From the IMG/VR virus record IMGVR_UViG_3300046455_000050, positions 1 through 26,663 of that record: 26,663 nt of DNA, one strand, 5' to 3'. Below, in pieces: positions 20,040 through 26,518 of the stretch. A program made the position numbers and the translations under genes. The stretch comes from a virus. The number at the start of each line of letters is the position of its first letter. Position 1 is the first letter of the stretch. The notes beneath the pieces are model-generated. The model did not search any database. It was not told where the DNA came from and saw nothing but the letters and a program-made list of their open reading frames with translations.

Positions 20040-22544
20040 TTAAGCGAAAGCGTATTGGGACTCGAGGATGCTATTGAGATCCAAGGAACCACGCGGGGGA
20101 ACCATCAGCTTGTCTAACTCCTTGATGAGCTTGGCGACCTTCTTGGCCTCTGCTTCATCGGTGGAACCTTCACCAGTCACGATCAACTCAGCCCGTGCCG
20201 TATCCAGAATGTCTTCCAGGGGGTCACGGCCTTCGTACATCTCGACCATGCTCTTACGGACAATCATCGAGAAGGCGTCCATCTGGTTCGGTAAGGATGC
20301 AAAGGAGTCGTGGATCAGAAGGAAACTATCGATCCCTTCGGCCTTCGAGTTCTGCACGACCAACTGAAGGTGGGCTGCATCGAAGCTATGGATGAAGTTA
20401 GGGCTGATGCTGCTGCGTTGCTTGTGGGCGTTGAGGTCCTTAGAGAAACCCGACTGGACCTTGGGCATGTACTTCGTAGAGACGTTGAGGGCCTTGTTCC
20501 AGAGGAAGGTATGAATGCGGGTGAACGTGGGCTTGTAGTACGCGTTGAGCACAGGGAACCCCATAGGAGTAGTCCAGCGAACCGGAAGATTAGCCCGAGC
20601 CATGATGCCAGCGATGGACTTCAGGAACTCCATGACCAGCGGGGCACCCTTCACGGTCTGCTTGATGCCAGTCATGTTGTGTGCTGCCAGATAGCGGGCT
20701 ACCTCCATCGATTCGACCCAGTTGTCCTTGGTGACCCCGAAGTGAGCACGGGATTCATCATCCACATCCATGATGTCTTCGAATAACTGATCAGCAAAGC
20801 CCGAGACTTCCGAGCCGTAGCCGTAGGTCATCACGTTCCGCTTGGTAACCTTGCGGTCGATACCATAAGAAGACCACAGTTCAGCGAACTTACGGACCTT
20901 CTCATCCTCATGGGTCAGGTCAGCTTCGACCAAGGGACCCGAGATAGCAGCGACAGCCGCATAGACATCCTGCGGGAGATCCGAGGGCAACAGGTTCACC
21001 AGAGCACCACCGTGAGCATCCCGCATGATTGCGGAGAAGTGTTGGATACCAGAGCACGAACCATCGATAGCGATAGGCAGGTGGCAGCGGTAGCCAAGGG
21101 GGTCCTTCAGGTAACCCGAGAGGGCCACACAGGCAGCAAGGAAACAGAACGGGCTGTCTGCGGTCTTCCAGAGGTCCAAGGAGTTGATGGGGTCTTTGGC
21201 AATCGCCTGGATCATCTCGAGGTTGTCTTCGGTCCACTGAACACGAACATCGAACGGTGACTTATCCAGAGCACGGCCATTCACCTTCATGGCATTGGTC
21301 GTAGCCACGTTCCACTTCAACCACTTCACGCCAGTCTCAGTCAGCACCTCACCATCAGCAAACTCGAACAATCCCTTGCAGTAGTCAGCACGTTGATGGT
21401 TGAAGCCGGGTTTTGCATACACACGGCTACGCCAGTCCAGAACGTGGGGCTGATAGAAGCGGGGCTGTTCGACCAGGAGCTTGGCTTCCTCAAGGTCACG
21501 ATCAACCACAGCGTACTTCGCGTTGCTGCGCTTGTTGTCCTTGCGGATAGCCCACTTCTCTTCCTGCGTTGCATCCTTCTTCATCACCTTGCGGGGCCCC
21601 GGCAGCTTACCGACCGGGAGACGCATCTCATGGCAGAACGTGAGTGCAGAGAGGACCGTTGCGTTGATACGCAAGGCTACCTCTTGGATACCGTTCAGAG
21701 CCCCGACAAAAGGTGCTTGTTTCTCGATAGCATCGGCAATCAACTTCTTAGCCATCGGGTTAAAGGTAGCAGCGATCTTTACAGTTTTTGCCACACGGAC
21801 ATCGTTGTATGCCCCAGTGTCGAAGGCAACCCAAGGGTTCGGAACGGTGACCATGGCCTGATAGACCGGGGTTGTCCACTGTTGGCGCTCTTTAGTCTTC
21901 TGAAGTGCCGCATGGGCAGCCTCAGTGAACGACAGGCGCAGTTGGACTTCCCCGGTCTCATCATCGGTAGCCTCGGTGTGCTCGAAGAGATCGGTTGATT
22001 GTTGCGCAATGAAGAACAATGCAGCCCCAATGCTAACCATACCTTCTGCGTCTACACCCGGCTCCGGGAATTGCTCAAGGAGGGTGTTTGCTGCTTCCAG
22101 CTTGGCGCGGCGCTTCATGGAGACGTACTTCTTCTCCTGCTTCTTGAATTCCTTGGCATCCGTGTTCTTCAGACGCTCTGCAGCAATCGCAACGCGGACC
22201 TCGAAACCGACCGTCTCATACAGGGACGTGAGGGTCTCCTCGGACGTAGCGGTGTTGAAGGAAGCCTTGAGCGTGATACCAGCCAGCAGCGTGTGATCGA
22301 GGATCTCCATGGCCTTGAAGTGCGCGGGGCGGTTGTTAGATCCTTCCAGGGCAGCGAAGTAGGCCACGTGTAACGCTTCGGTCATCTTCGGCAATGCGGA
22401 GTCGAACAGGCGTTCTTCAGCCTTGCTCAGGTCACCCATGCTATGGGCAAACTCAGCGTTACCTTCGTAGCGCTCTGCACCCTTCGCCAACATGCGCTCT
22501 TCAAATGCAGCCTGGGCTTCGTAGTTCAGTGCAATTTCGGTCAT
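20040..22544 (-). CDS. T7-like single-subunit DNA-dependent RNA polymerase
   Basis: An 834-residue phage RNA polymerase (T7 gp1 has 883). Catalytic motifs match T7 closely: IAIDGSCSGIQHFSA (metal Asp, T7 D537), RKVTKRNVMTYGYGS (T7 K631 and Y639), and LLIHDSFASLP (metal Asp, T7 D812). The specificity-loop region lies before SSISPNFIHSFDAAH, and the C-terminus ends YAFA, echoing the T7 FAFA end. ATG 22544 is chosen because GGAG lies seven bases upstream; an in-frame TTG at 22556 is less likely. It heads the leftward operon behind a host-type promoter and should transcribe later phage genes from its own promoters. Confidence 0.96.
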   Translation of the reverse strand: MTEIALNYEAQAAFEERMLAKGAERYEGNAEFAHSMGDLSKAEERLFDSALPKMTEALHVAYFAALEGSNNRPAHFKAMEILDHTLLAGITLKASFNTATSEETLTSLYETVGFEVRVAIAAERLKNTDAKEFKKQEKKYVSMKRRAKLEAANTLLEQFPEPGVDAEGMVSIGAALFFIAQQSTDLFEHTEATDDETGEVQLRLSFTEAAHAALQKTKERQQWTTPVYQAMVTVPNPWVAFDTGAYNDVRVAKTVKIAATFNPMAKKLIADAIEKQAPFVGALNGIQEVALRINATVLSALTFCHEMRLPVGKLPGPRKVMKKDATQEEKWAIRKDNKRSNAKYAVVDRDLEEAKLLVEQPRFYQPHVLDWRSRVYAKPGFNHQRADYCKGLFEFADGEVLTETGVKWLKWNVATTNAMKVNGRALDKSPFDVRVQWTEDNLEMIQAIAKDPINSLDLWKTADSPFCFLAACVALSGYLKDPLGYRCHLPIAIDGSCSGIQHFSAIMRDAHGGALVNLLPSDLPQDVYAAVAAISGPLVEADLTHEDEKVRKFAELWSSYGIDRKVTKRNVMTYGYGSEVSGFADQLFEDIMDVDDESRAHFGVTKDNWVESMEVARYLAAHNMTGIKQTVKGAPLVMEFLKSIAGIMARANLPVRWTTPMGFPVLNAYYKPTFTRIHTFLWNKALNVSTKYMPKVQSGFSKDLNAHKQRSSISPNFIHSFDAAHLQLVVQNSKAEGIDSFLLIHDSFASLPNQMDAFSMIVRKSMVEMYEGRDPLEDILDTARAELIVTGEGSTDEAEAKKVAKLIKELDKLMVPPRGSLDLNSILESQYAFA

Positions 22545-22582
22545 GGCGTTCTCCAAGTAAGTTCGTGTTTTCGATGGAATTG

Positions 22583-22611
22583 ATCATACCATCGGTCAAT
22601 ATCTTATGCAA
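22583..22611 (-). promoter_or_regulatory. Host sigma70-type promoter for the RNA polymerase gene
   Basis: On the minus strand TTGCAT (22606-22611) and TATGAT (22583-22588) are separated by exactly 17 bp, matching 4/6 and 5/6 consensus positions. Transcription would start about 25-30 bases before the RNA polymerase Shine-Dalgarno. An early phage polymerase gene has to be read first by the host enzyme. Confidence 0.75.
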
Positions 22612-22701
22612 CACAGAACTGTACAAAAAATTTCAGAGACGATGATCCGTTTCTGCAATGGTGCACAAGTTGGGAAAGTTATTGATTTGAAACGATATTT
22701 A

Positions 22702-22717
22702 CTAGATGTTATCTAGG
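22702..22717. promoter_or_regulatory. CTAG palindrome related to the par operator
   Basis: CTAGAT (22702-22707) and ATCTAG (22711-22716) form an inverted repeat with a GTT spacer. The stretch GTTATCTAGG (22708-22717) is identical to 7199-7208 in front of parA. It may be a second binding site of the partition partner or another regulator. Confidence 0.5.
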
Positions 22718-22780
22718 CGCCTCCTTGGGGCACCAAATTCGACCCCTATATGTAGACCAAACCGGCCAAGATCTCGTCCA

Positions 22781-22806
22781 GAAAAAGTCCTTTAAAATCA
22801 AGGACT
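22781..22806 (-). terminator. Leftward intrinsic terminator-like hairpin in the control region
   Basis: AGTCCTT (22786-22792) and AAGGACT (22800-22806) form a perfect 7-bp stem with a 7-base loop; on the minus strand it is followed by TTTTT (22782-22786). It would end a short leftward transcript initiated between here and about 23100, suggesting a small RNA or attenuation. Confidence 0.5.
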
Positions 22807-22844
22807 CTCCCAACTTGTGCACCATAGAAGAGAGACACACAATC

Positions 22845-22853
22845 TTGTACAAC
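22845..22853. promoter_or_regulatory. TTGTACAAC motif, site 1 in the control region
   Basis: Palindrome TTGTACAA followed by C. The same 9-mer occurs at 23131-23139 (plus) and, on the minus strand, at 20026-20034; all three lie in intergenic regions in front of operons. Possible operator or phage promoter part. Confidence 0.4.
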
Positions 22854-22952
22854 TTTGGATAGACCGCCCATCAGTAAGGGGTAGGGGTTACCCTTAGGTT
22901 CCTATGGTTATCTATAGGTACCCATAGTCTATGTAGGGTGTATTTATGATTG

Positions 22953-22976
22953 TTAATAGTAGTTCTCTATAGAGAC
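22953..22976 (+). promoter_or_regulatory. T7-like phage promoter candidate
   Basis: TTAATA (22953-22958), eight bases, then CTATAGAGACC (22967-22977) resembles the T7 promoter frame TTAATA-n7-CTATAGGGAGACC with one extra spacer base. It would start a rightward transcript near 22972, just before the structured nrdB leader. TCTCTATAGAGA is itself a 12-bp palindrome. With a single such site found here, the assignment is tentative. Confidence 0.4.
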
Positions 22977-22989
22977 CCTAAGGGTCCTG

Positions 22990-23124
22990 AAGAATCACAG
23001 AGGAGCCTCAGGGCTCCCCCTACAAGACTCATCTGATACCTGCGCCCACTGGCACCTACTTTTAGGGTCCCTCAGATGATCTCGGCACTGCCATTCGGTG
23101 TCTTGGGGTTCCTCTGTGATTCTT
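22990..23124 (+). ncRNA. Structured leader RNA upstream of nrdB
   Basis: Nested complementary segments form a multi-stem RNA of about 135 nt. P1: 22990-23004 with 23110-23124 (15 perfect bp). P2: CCC(TA)CAAGAC 23018-23028 with GTCTTGGGG 23100-23108 (9 bp and a 2-nt bulge). P3, stacked directly on P2: TCATCTGA 23029-23036 with TCAGATGA 23072-23079. A 20-nt insertion lies on the 3' side between P3 and P2 and contains TGCCA, complementary to TGGCA in the P3 loop, a possible pseudoknot. A small GAGCC/GGCTC hairpin can compete with the end of P1. It is 48 bases before the nrdB start, so it may be a cis-regulator. No known riboswitch is recognised. Confidence 0.62.
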
Positions 23125-23130
23125 TTCCGT

Positions 23131-23139
23131 TTGTACAAC
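23131..23139. promoter_or_regulatory. TTGTACAAC motif, site 2 before nrdB
   Basis: Second exact plus-strand copy of TTGTACAAC, 33 bases before the nrdB ATG and just after the structured leader. The following bases ACACTGCAATACA partly resemble those after the minus-strand copy at 20026-20034 (ACAATACA). Confidence 0.4.
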
Positions 23140-23171
23140 ACACTGCAATACACTTCGAGAGAGTGAGAGAG

Positions 23172-24164
23172 ATGGCAACCCCCAATATCCAGAGGAAGAC
23201 AGACAGTCTCCTCACGCAGTACCCAGAGGTCGAAGAGTTCACCAAGCAGCAACTGAAGATCTTCTGGCTCCCTGATGAAGTGAAGGTCGAGAAGGATGTC
23301 CAGGATGTTCTGGTCAACATGACCCCCGCAGAGAAGCATGGTGTTACTACCGTGCTGAAGCTATTCACTCAATACGAGTTGAAGGCAGGGGCAGAGTATT
23401 GGACTGGTCGATTCAAGCGCCGCTTCCCGAGACCTGAGTTCCAGGAGATGGCAGCAACGTTCGGTATGTTCGAATTGGCTATCCACAAACGCTTCTACCA
23501 GAAGATCAACGAACTGCTGTTCCTGCACACGGATGAGTTCTATGGAAGCTACAGCGAAGACCCAATCCTCGCAGACCGAATGGAGTTCATCGACGGCATC
23601 GTCGGTGACCCCGATGATCTGGTCTCCCTCGCGGGCTTCGCTCTGGTCGAAGGTGCAATCCTTTATAGCTCGTTTGCCTTCCTCAAGCACTTCCAGCAGC
23701 AAGGAAAGAACAAGCTCCTGAATCTGGTCCGTGGGATTAACTTCTCGGTACGAGACGAGAACCTTCACTCCCTGGCGGGTGCATGGGTCTTCAAGAAGCT
23801 TCTCGAGGAGAAAGAACTAGGCAACCACGCTCGTGCTGAACTACAGCACCGGGTGCATGAGATGGCTCAGGCCCTCTACGAACATGAGAGCCGTATCGTT
23901 GACATGATCTTTGAATCAGGTCCGATTGATGGTATCAACGCCACGCAGTTGAAAGGGTTCGCTATGTCGCGGGTCAACGCGGTACTTGAGAACCTGGGCT
24001 ACGCGCATCTCGTTGCAGTAACAGACAACCCGATTGCCGACTGGTTCTACAAAGCAATCAATTCCTACACCTTTAACGACTTCTTCAGTGGCATGGGTTC
24101 GCAGTACCACCGTGACTGGGATGAACAAGCATTCACGTGGAAAACTGAAAATGAACCTGTATGA
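23172..24164 (+). CDS. nrdB: Ribonucleotide reductase small (R2) subunit, class I
   Basis: A 330-residue ferritin-like R2 subunit that would generate or hold the radical for ribonucleotide reduction. Probable metal-site residues are Glu69 (FTQYELKAG, at the usual Asp position), Glu101, His105 (FELAIHKRF), Glu160 (ALVEGAIL), Glu196 and His199 (RDENLH); Tyr109 fits the radical tyrosine. The spacing Glu-x-x-x-His in the first helix pair differs from the canonical Glu-x-x-His. ATG 23172 is directly preceded by GAGAGAGTGAGAGAG, a purine leader that includes the ribosome-binding site; an upstream frame from 23076 runs through the structured leader. It overlaps nrdA by 14 bases. Confidence 0.93.
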   Translation: MATPNIQRKTDSLLTQYPEVEEFTKQQLKIFWLPDEVKVEKDVQDVLVNMTPAEKHGVTTVLKLFTQYELKAGAEYWTGRFKRRFPRPEFQEMAATFGMFELAIHKRFYQKINELLFLHTDEFYGSYSEDPILADRMEFIDGIVGDPDDLVSLAGFALVEGAILYSSFAFLKHFQQQGKNKLLNLVRGINFSVRDENLHSLAGAWVFKKLLEEKELGNHARAELQHRVHEMAQALYEHESRIVDMIFESGPIDGINATQLKGFAMSRVNAVLENLGYAHLVAVTDNPIADWFYKAINSYTFNDFFSGMGSQYHRDWDEQAFTWKTENEPV

Positions 24165-25845
24165 CCAACTGAGCGAAGAACGCAAGCAACTCCAAGCAGA
24201 TGGCCTGGTCCCCGAGTGGTACACGACCGCTGGTTGGCAGATGTTCAAAGATAAGTACATGCACGGCACCACGGATGTTCGTGGTCAGTTTGAACGTATC
24301 GCAGCAACAGCAGCAAAGCATCTCCGTACGGTAGGTATGGAACAGGAAGCAGAAGAGTGGTTCTTCAAGCTCCTATGGAACGGCTGGCTTTCCCCTTCGA
24401 CTCCTGTACTGGCTAACACTGGTACAGAGCGTGGGATGCCTGTGGCGTGCTCTGGAGGCAAGATCGATGATTCGATTCACGGCTTCTACAAGCATCGCCT
24501 CGAAACCGCCATGCTCACCAAGAACGGCTTTGGAACCTCGGGTTACCTGGGTGACATACGGCCCCGAGGAACTCCCATCAGCGTTGGTGGCAAAGCTTCT
24601 GGTGTTCTTCCTGTGTTCACCGGCCTTATTCGAGACATGCGGGATGTGGCTCAAGGTACCGCTCGCCGTGGTGCTTATGCTGGCTATCTGCCTGTAATGC
24701 ACGGTGACTTCGATGAGGTCTGTGATTTCATCTACAACAACCCTGATGATGCCAATATCGGATGGGTCATTGACGATGCCTACACGGCCCTGTTGGACCA
24801 AGGGGATGCTGATGCTACCCGTAGGTTCCAGAAGATGCTCAAACTGAAGATGGTCCACGGTAAGGGTTACTTCTTCTTTGTCGATAAGGCAAACCGTAAC
24901 CGTCCTGAGATGTACAAGCAACATGGCCTGACCATCAACAATAGCAACCTGTGCAGTGAGATCATGCTCTTTAATGACGCTGACCACACCTTCACCTGTG
25001 TGCTGTCTTCGATGAACGTAGCCAAGTATGACGAGTGGAAGGATACCGAGGCTGTCTACTGGGCCACATGGTTCCTTGACTGTATCGCTGAGGAGTTCCT
25101 CGAGAAAGCCAGAGCTACCCCTGGTCTTGAGGGTGCTGTTCGGTTCACCGAGAAAGGCCGTGCTCTTGGCTTGGGTCAGTGTGGTTTCCATACGTACCTG
25201 CAGCAGAACATGATTGCCTTCGAGGGCTTTGAGGCCCACATGAAGAACCTCGAGATTGCCAAACATATCGATGAAGAGAGCCTCAGGGCCTCCAAGGATA
25301 TGGCTGGTGTTCTAGGGGAACCTGAGTGGTGCAAGGGCTTTGGTGTCCGCAACACACACCGTATCGCCATCGCTCCCACAAAGAGCACGGCAAACCTGAT
25401 GGGTGGAGTGTCTGAGGGTATCAACCCTGACCCTGCATTCGTCTATACGGCTAGTGGCGCTGCTGGTGAGATGGATCGTATTAATCCGATTCTCCTCCAG
25501 TTGATGAAGGACCGTGGGGTCTATACGAAAGCTGTGGTGTCTGATCTTGCCGATAAGCAAGGGTCTGTCCAGCATGTGGACTGGCTCAGTGACCATGAGA
25601 AGGCTGTCTTCAAGACCGCATTCGAAATCAACATGGATGCTGTGCTGAGACTAGCGGCAACCCGAGGGAAGTATGTGGACCAGTGGCAATCAGTGAATCT
25701 GTTCTTCGCAGCCGATGAGGACGAAGGGTATATCGCTGAGATCCACCAGAAAGCATTCCTTGATCCGAGCATCCTTGCTCTTTATTACATCTACACCCAA
25801 GCGGGCGTTCAGGCTGCCAAGGGTGAGTGTGAAGCTTGTCAGTAA
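24151..25845 (+). CDS. nrdA: Ribonucleotide reductase large (catalytic) subunit, class I
   Basis: A 564-residue NrdA-type subunit. Substrate-site residues are seen as the redox pair Cys100 (MPVACSG) and Cys283 (FTCVLSSMN), with Asn266, the thiyl Cys268 and Glu270 in NNSNLCSEI. The radical-path tyrosines Tyr545-Tyr546 (ALYYIYTQAG) and the C-terminal Cys560-x-x-Cys563 for thioredoxin or glutaredoxin reduction are present. There is no N-terminal ATP-cone, so overall activity regulation by dATP is probably missing, and the protein is shorter than E. coli NrdA (761). ATG 24151 lies inside the end of nrdB; an upstream frame from 24034 is only overlap. With ThyX it supplies dNTPs for phage replication. 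Confidence 0.94.
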   Translation: MNLYDQLSEERKQLQADGLVPEWYTTAGWQMFKDKYMHGTTDVRGQFERIAATAAKHLRTVGMEQEAEEWFFKLLWNGWLSPSTPVLANTGTERGMPVACSGGKIDDSIHGFYKHRLETAMLTKNGFGTSGYLGDIRPRGTPISVGGKASGVLPVFTGLIRDMRDVAQGTARRGAYAGYLPVMHGDFDEVCDFIYNNPDDANIGWVIDDAYTALLDQGDADATRRFQKMLKLKMVHGKGYFFFVDKANRNRPEMYKQHGLTINNSNLCSEIMLFNDADHTFTCVLSSMNVAKYDEWKDTEAVYWATWFLDCIAEEFLEKARATPGLEGAVRFTEKGRALGLGQCGFHTYLQQNMIAFEGFEAHMKNLEIAKHIDEESLRASKDMAGVLGEPEWCKGFGVRNTHRIAIAPTKSTANLMGGVSEGINPDPAFVYTASGAAGEMDRINPILLQLMKDRGVYTKAVVSDLADKQGSVQHVDWLSDHEKAVFKTAFEINMDAVLRLAATRGKYVDQWQSVNLFFAADEDEGYIAEIHQKAFLDPSILALYYIYTQAGVQAAKGECEACQ

Positions 25846-26001
25846 CAGAGTTAGCCCTTGAGGCAAATATCCGGTGACCAGAGCCTAGACTTGTGCCCTG
25901 AGACAACCCGGCAATTCAGGTGGGAAGCCTGATCCTAACTAATTACAGGCGAGGCCGTCCTGTGTCCCTAGTTCGTAAGGCTAAGGGTCGTGAGGCCAAT
26001 A
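25846..26001 (+). other. Non-coding stretch with several short hairpins between nrdA and the tRNA-like gene
   Basis: No ORF is supported here. Short stems can be drawn: CAGG/CCTG near 25917-25931, ACAGG/CCTGT near 25946-25963, and CCCTAG/CTAAGGG near 25966-25986. The run CCTAACTAATTACAGGCG in the middle is unusually free of coding character. It may be a structured RNA or a tRNA precursor leader. I do not recognise a family. Confidence 0.4.
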
Positions 26002-26102
26002 GCGTCTCTTGTGTAGTGGTAGCACGCGCCCCCGCAAAGGGTAACTAAGCTGCGGCTTGAAACCGTGGTGAAGAGGTGAGGGTTCGATTCCCTCGAGACC
26101 TA
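26002..26102 (+). tRNA. tRNA-like gene with atypical anticodon region
   Basis: A clear T-arm GAGGG-TTCGATT-CCCTC (26078-26094) is followed by GAGACCT, pairing over GTCTC with GCGTCTC at 26002-26008 (mismatch at the second pair). The D-arm GTGT-AGTGGTA-GCAC is normal. Between D-arm and T-arm lie about 53 bases instead of the usual 22-40. Two anticodon-like loops are possible: CCGCAAA (anticodon GCA but with C at position 33 and a poor stem) or CTTGAAA (anticodon UGA, stem TGCGG/CCGTG, after a roughly 24-base insertion). CCGCA and TGCGG also pair with each other. No CCA is encoded. Identity cannot be assigned; it may be decayed or specialised. Confidence 0.6.
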
Positions 26103-26126
26103 ATGAGTAGTACTTTTACCCGAAAT

Positions 26127-26145
26127 CCTAGATGCAACGTCTAGG
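26127..26145. repeat. CCTAGA/TCTAGG hairpin between the tRNA-like genes
   Basis: CCTAGA (26127-26132) and TCTAGG (26140-26145) form a perfect 6-bp inverted repeat with a 7-base loop. In addition TAGGTCTC (26142-26149) is complementary to GAGACCTA (26095-26102), the 3' acceptor strand of the tRNA-like gene, so the trailer could compete with acceptor folding. Confidence 0.5.
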
Positions 26146-26170
26146 TCTCAGTCAATCTCAACGCGAGGGA

Positions 26171-26252
26171 TTCTGAGGGTAACCTTTCGGAGAACCTTCT
26201 TGGTCTCTCTCCTCTCTCTCTCCCAAGAGGGCCCAAAAGGTTACCCTCAGAA
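26171..26252 (+). ncRNA. Long hairpin with a 19-nt CU-repeat loop, antisense RNA candidate
   Basis: A lower stem of 17 perfect base pairs (26171-26187 with 26236-26252) is followed by a small internal loop, then an upper 9-bp stem CCTTCTTGG (26195-26203) with CCAAGAGGG (26223-26231), capped by a purely pyrimidine loop TCTCTCTCCTCTCTCTCTC (26204-26222). The loop is complementary to GA-repeat ribosome-binding leaders in the same genome, best to nrdB (two GAGAGAG blocks at 23157-23163 and 23165-23171 with one base bulged) and thyX. No T-run follows either side, so it is not a simple terminator. A regulatory RNA role is inferred. Confidence 0.6.
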
Positions 26253-26268
26253 CACTTCGATTGCACGT

Positions 26269-26342
26269 CACCTGTCGTCTAGCGGAAAGACAACCACCTC
26301 GGGTGGACTAAAGACCCTCGGTTCGACTCCGAGGCAGGGTGC
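26269..26342 (+). tRNA. tRNA-like gene with shortened anticodon loop
   Basis: T-arm CTCGG-TTCGACT-CCGAG (26317-26333) and D-arm GTCT-AGCGGAA-AGAC (26277-26291) are canonical. The anticodon stem is CCAC (26294-26297) with GTGG (26303-26306), leaving only five loop bases (CTCGG) where seven are needed. The acceptor CACCTG against CAGGGTG lacks one base. It looks like a tRNA of the Glu/Gln-type D-arm that has lost bases, or a tRNA-shaped RNA not used in decoding. No CCA is encoded. Identity not assignable. Confidence 0.58.
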
Positions 26343-26467
26343 TTCTGTTTCCCCTACAGAGCTATTTCAGCCTCTGTGATCCCTCTAGGCTACGCTGGTC
26401 CCTCCAGATCCTCGGAGCCCCTAAAAGGCCCCTGTAGAGCACCTAGAATCCCTATTCCCACATAAGC

Positions 26468-26494
26468 AAAAGCCCCTAGGTTTCCCTAGAGGCT
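26468..26494 (-). terminator. Leftward rho-independent terminator
   Basis: AGCCCCTAGG (26471-26480) pairs with CCTAGAGGCT (26485-26494) with one mismatch; on the minus strand the stem is followed by TTTT (26468-26471). It lies 25 bases beyond the stop of the leftward gene at the right edge. Confidence 0.82.
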
Positions 26495-26518
26495 CAAGGT
26501 TCGAAGACAGTGGTCAGG

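Larger units (their letters stand above)
22658..22825. repeat. 18-bp perfect inverted repeat pair in the divergent control region
   Basis: ATGGTGCACAAGTTGGGA (22658-22675) recurs inverted at 22808-22825, 132 bp apart, with no mismatch. Each arm contains the palindrome GTGCAC. The pair frames the middle of the region between the RNA polymerase and nrdB genes. It may be paired operator sites suited to DNA looping, or arms of a cruciform or long RNA hairpin. Confidence 0.9.

Noticed and set aside
22964-22975. TCTCTATAGAGA as a significant operator on its own
   Set aside because: A 12-bp palindrome is expected several times by chance in 26 kb; it is kept only as part of a tentative promoter.
22990-23124. 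Cobalamin riboswitch for the ribonucleotide reductase
   Set aside because: No convincing B12 box, and the enzyme has a separate R2 subunit, so it is class I rather than cobalamin-dependent.
24034-24150. Extended N-terminus of NrdA from 24034
   Set aside because: It overlaps the coding end of nrdB in another frame and does not resemble an ATP-cone; ATG 24151 gives the expected start.
26002-26102. Selenocysteine tRNA, suggested by the 100-nt length and a CTTGAAA loop
   Set aside because: The loop would read UGA rather than UCA and lies too far 3', and there is no long extra arm in the right place.
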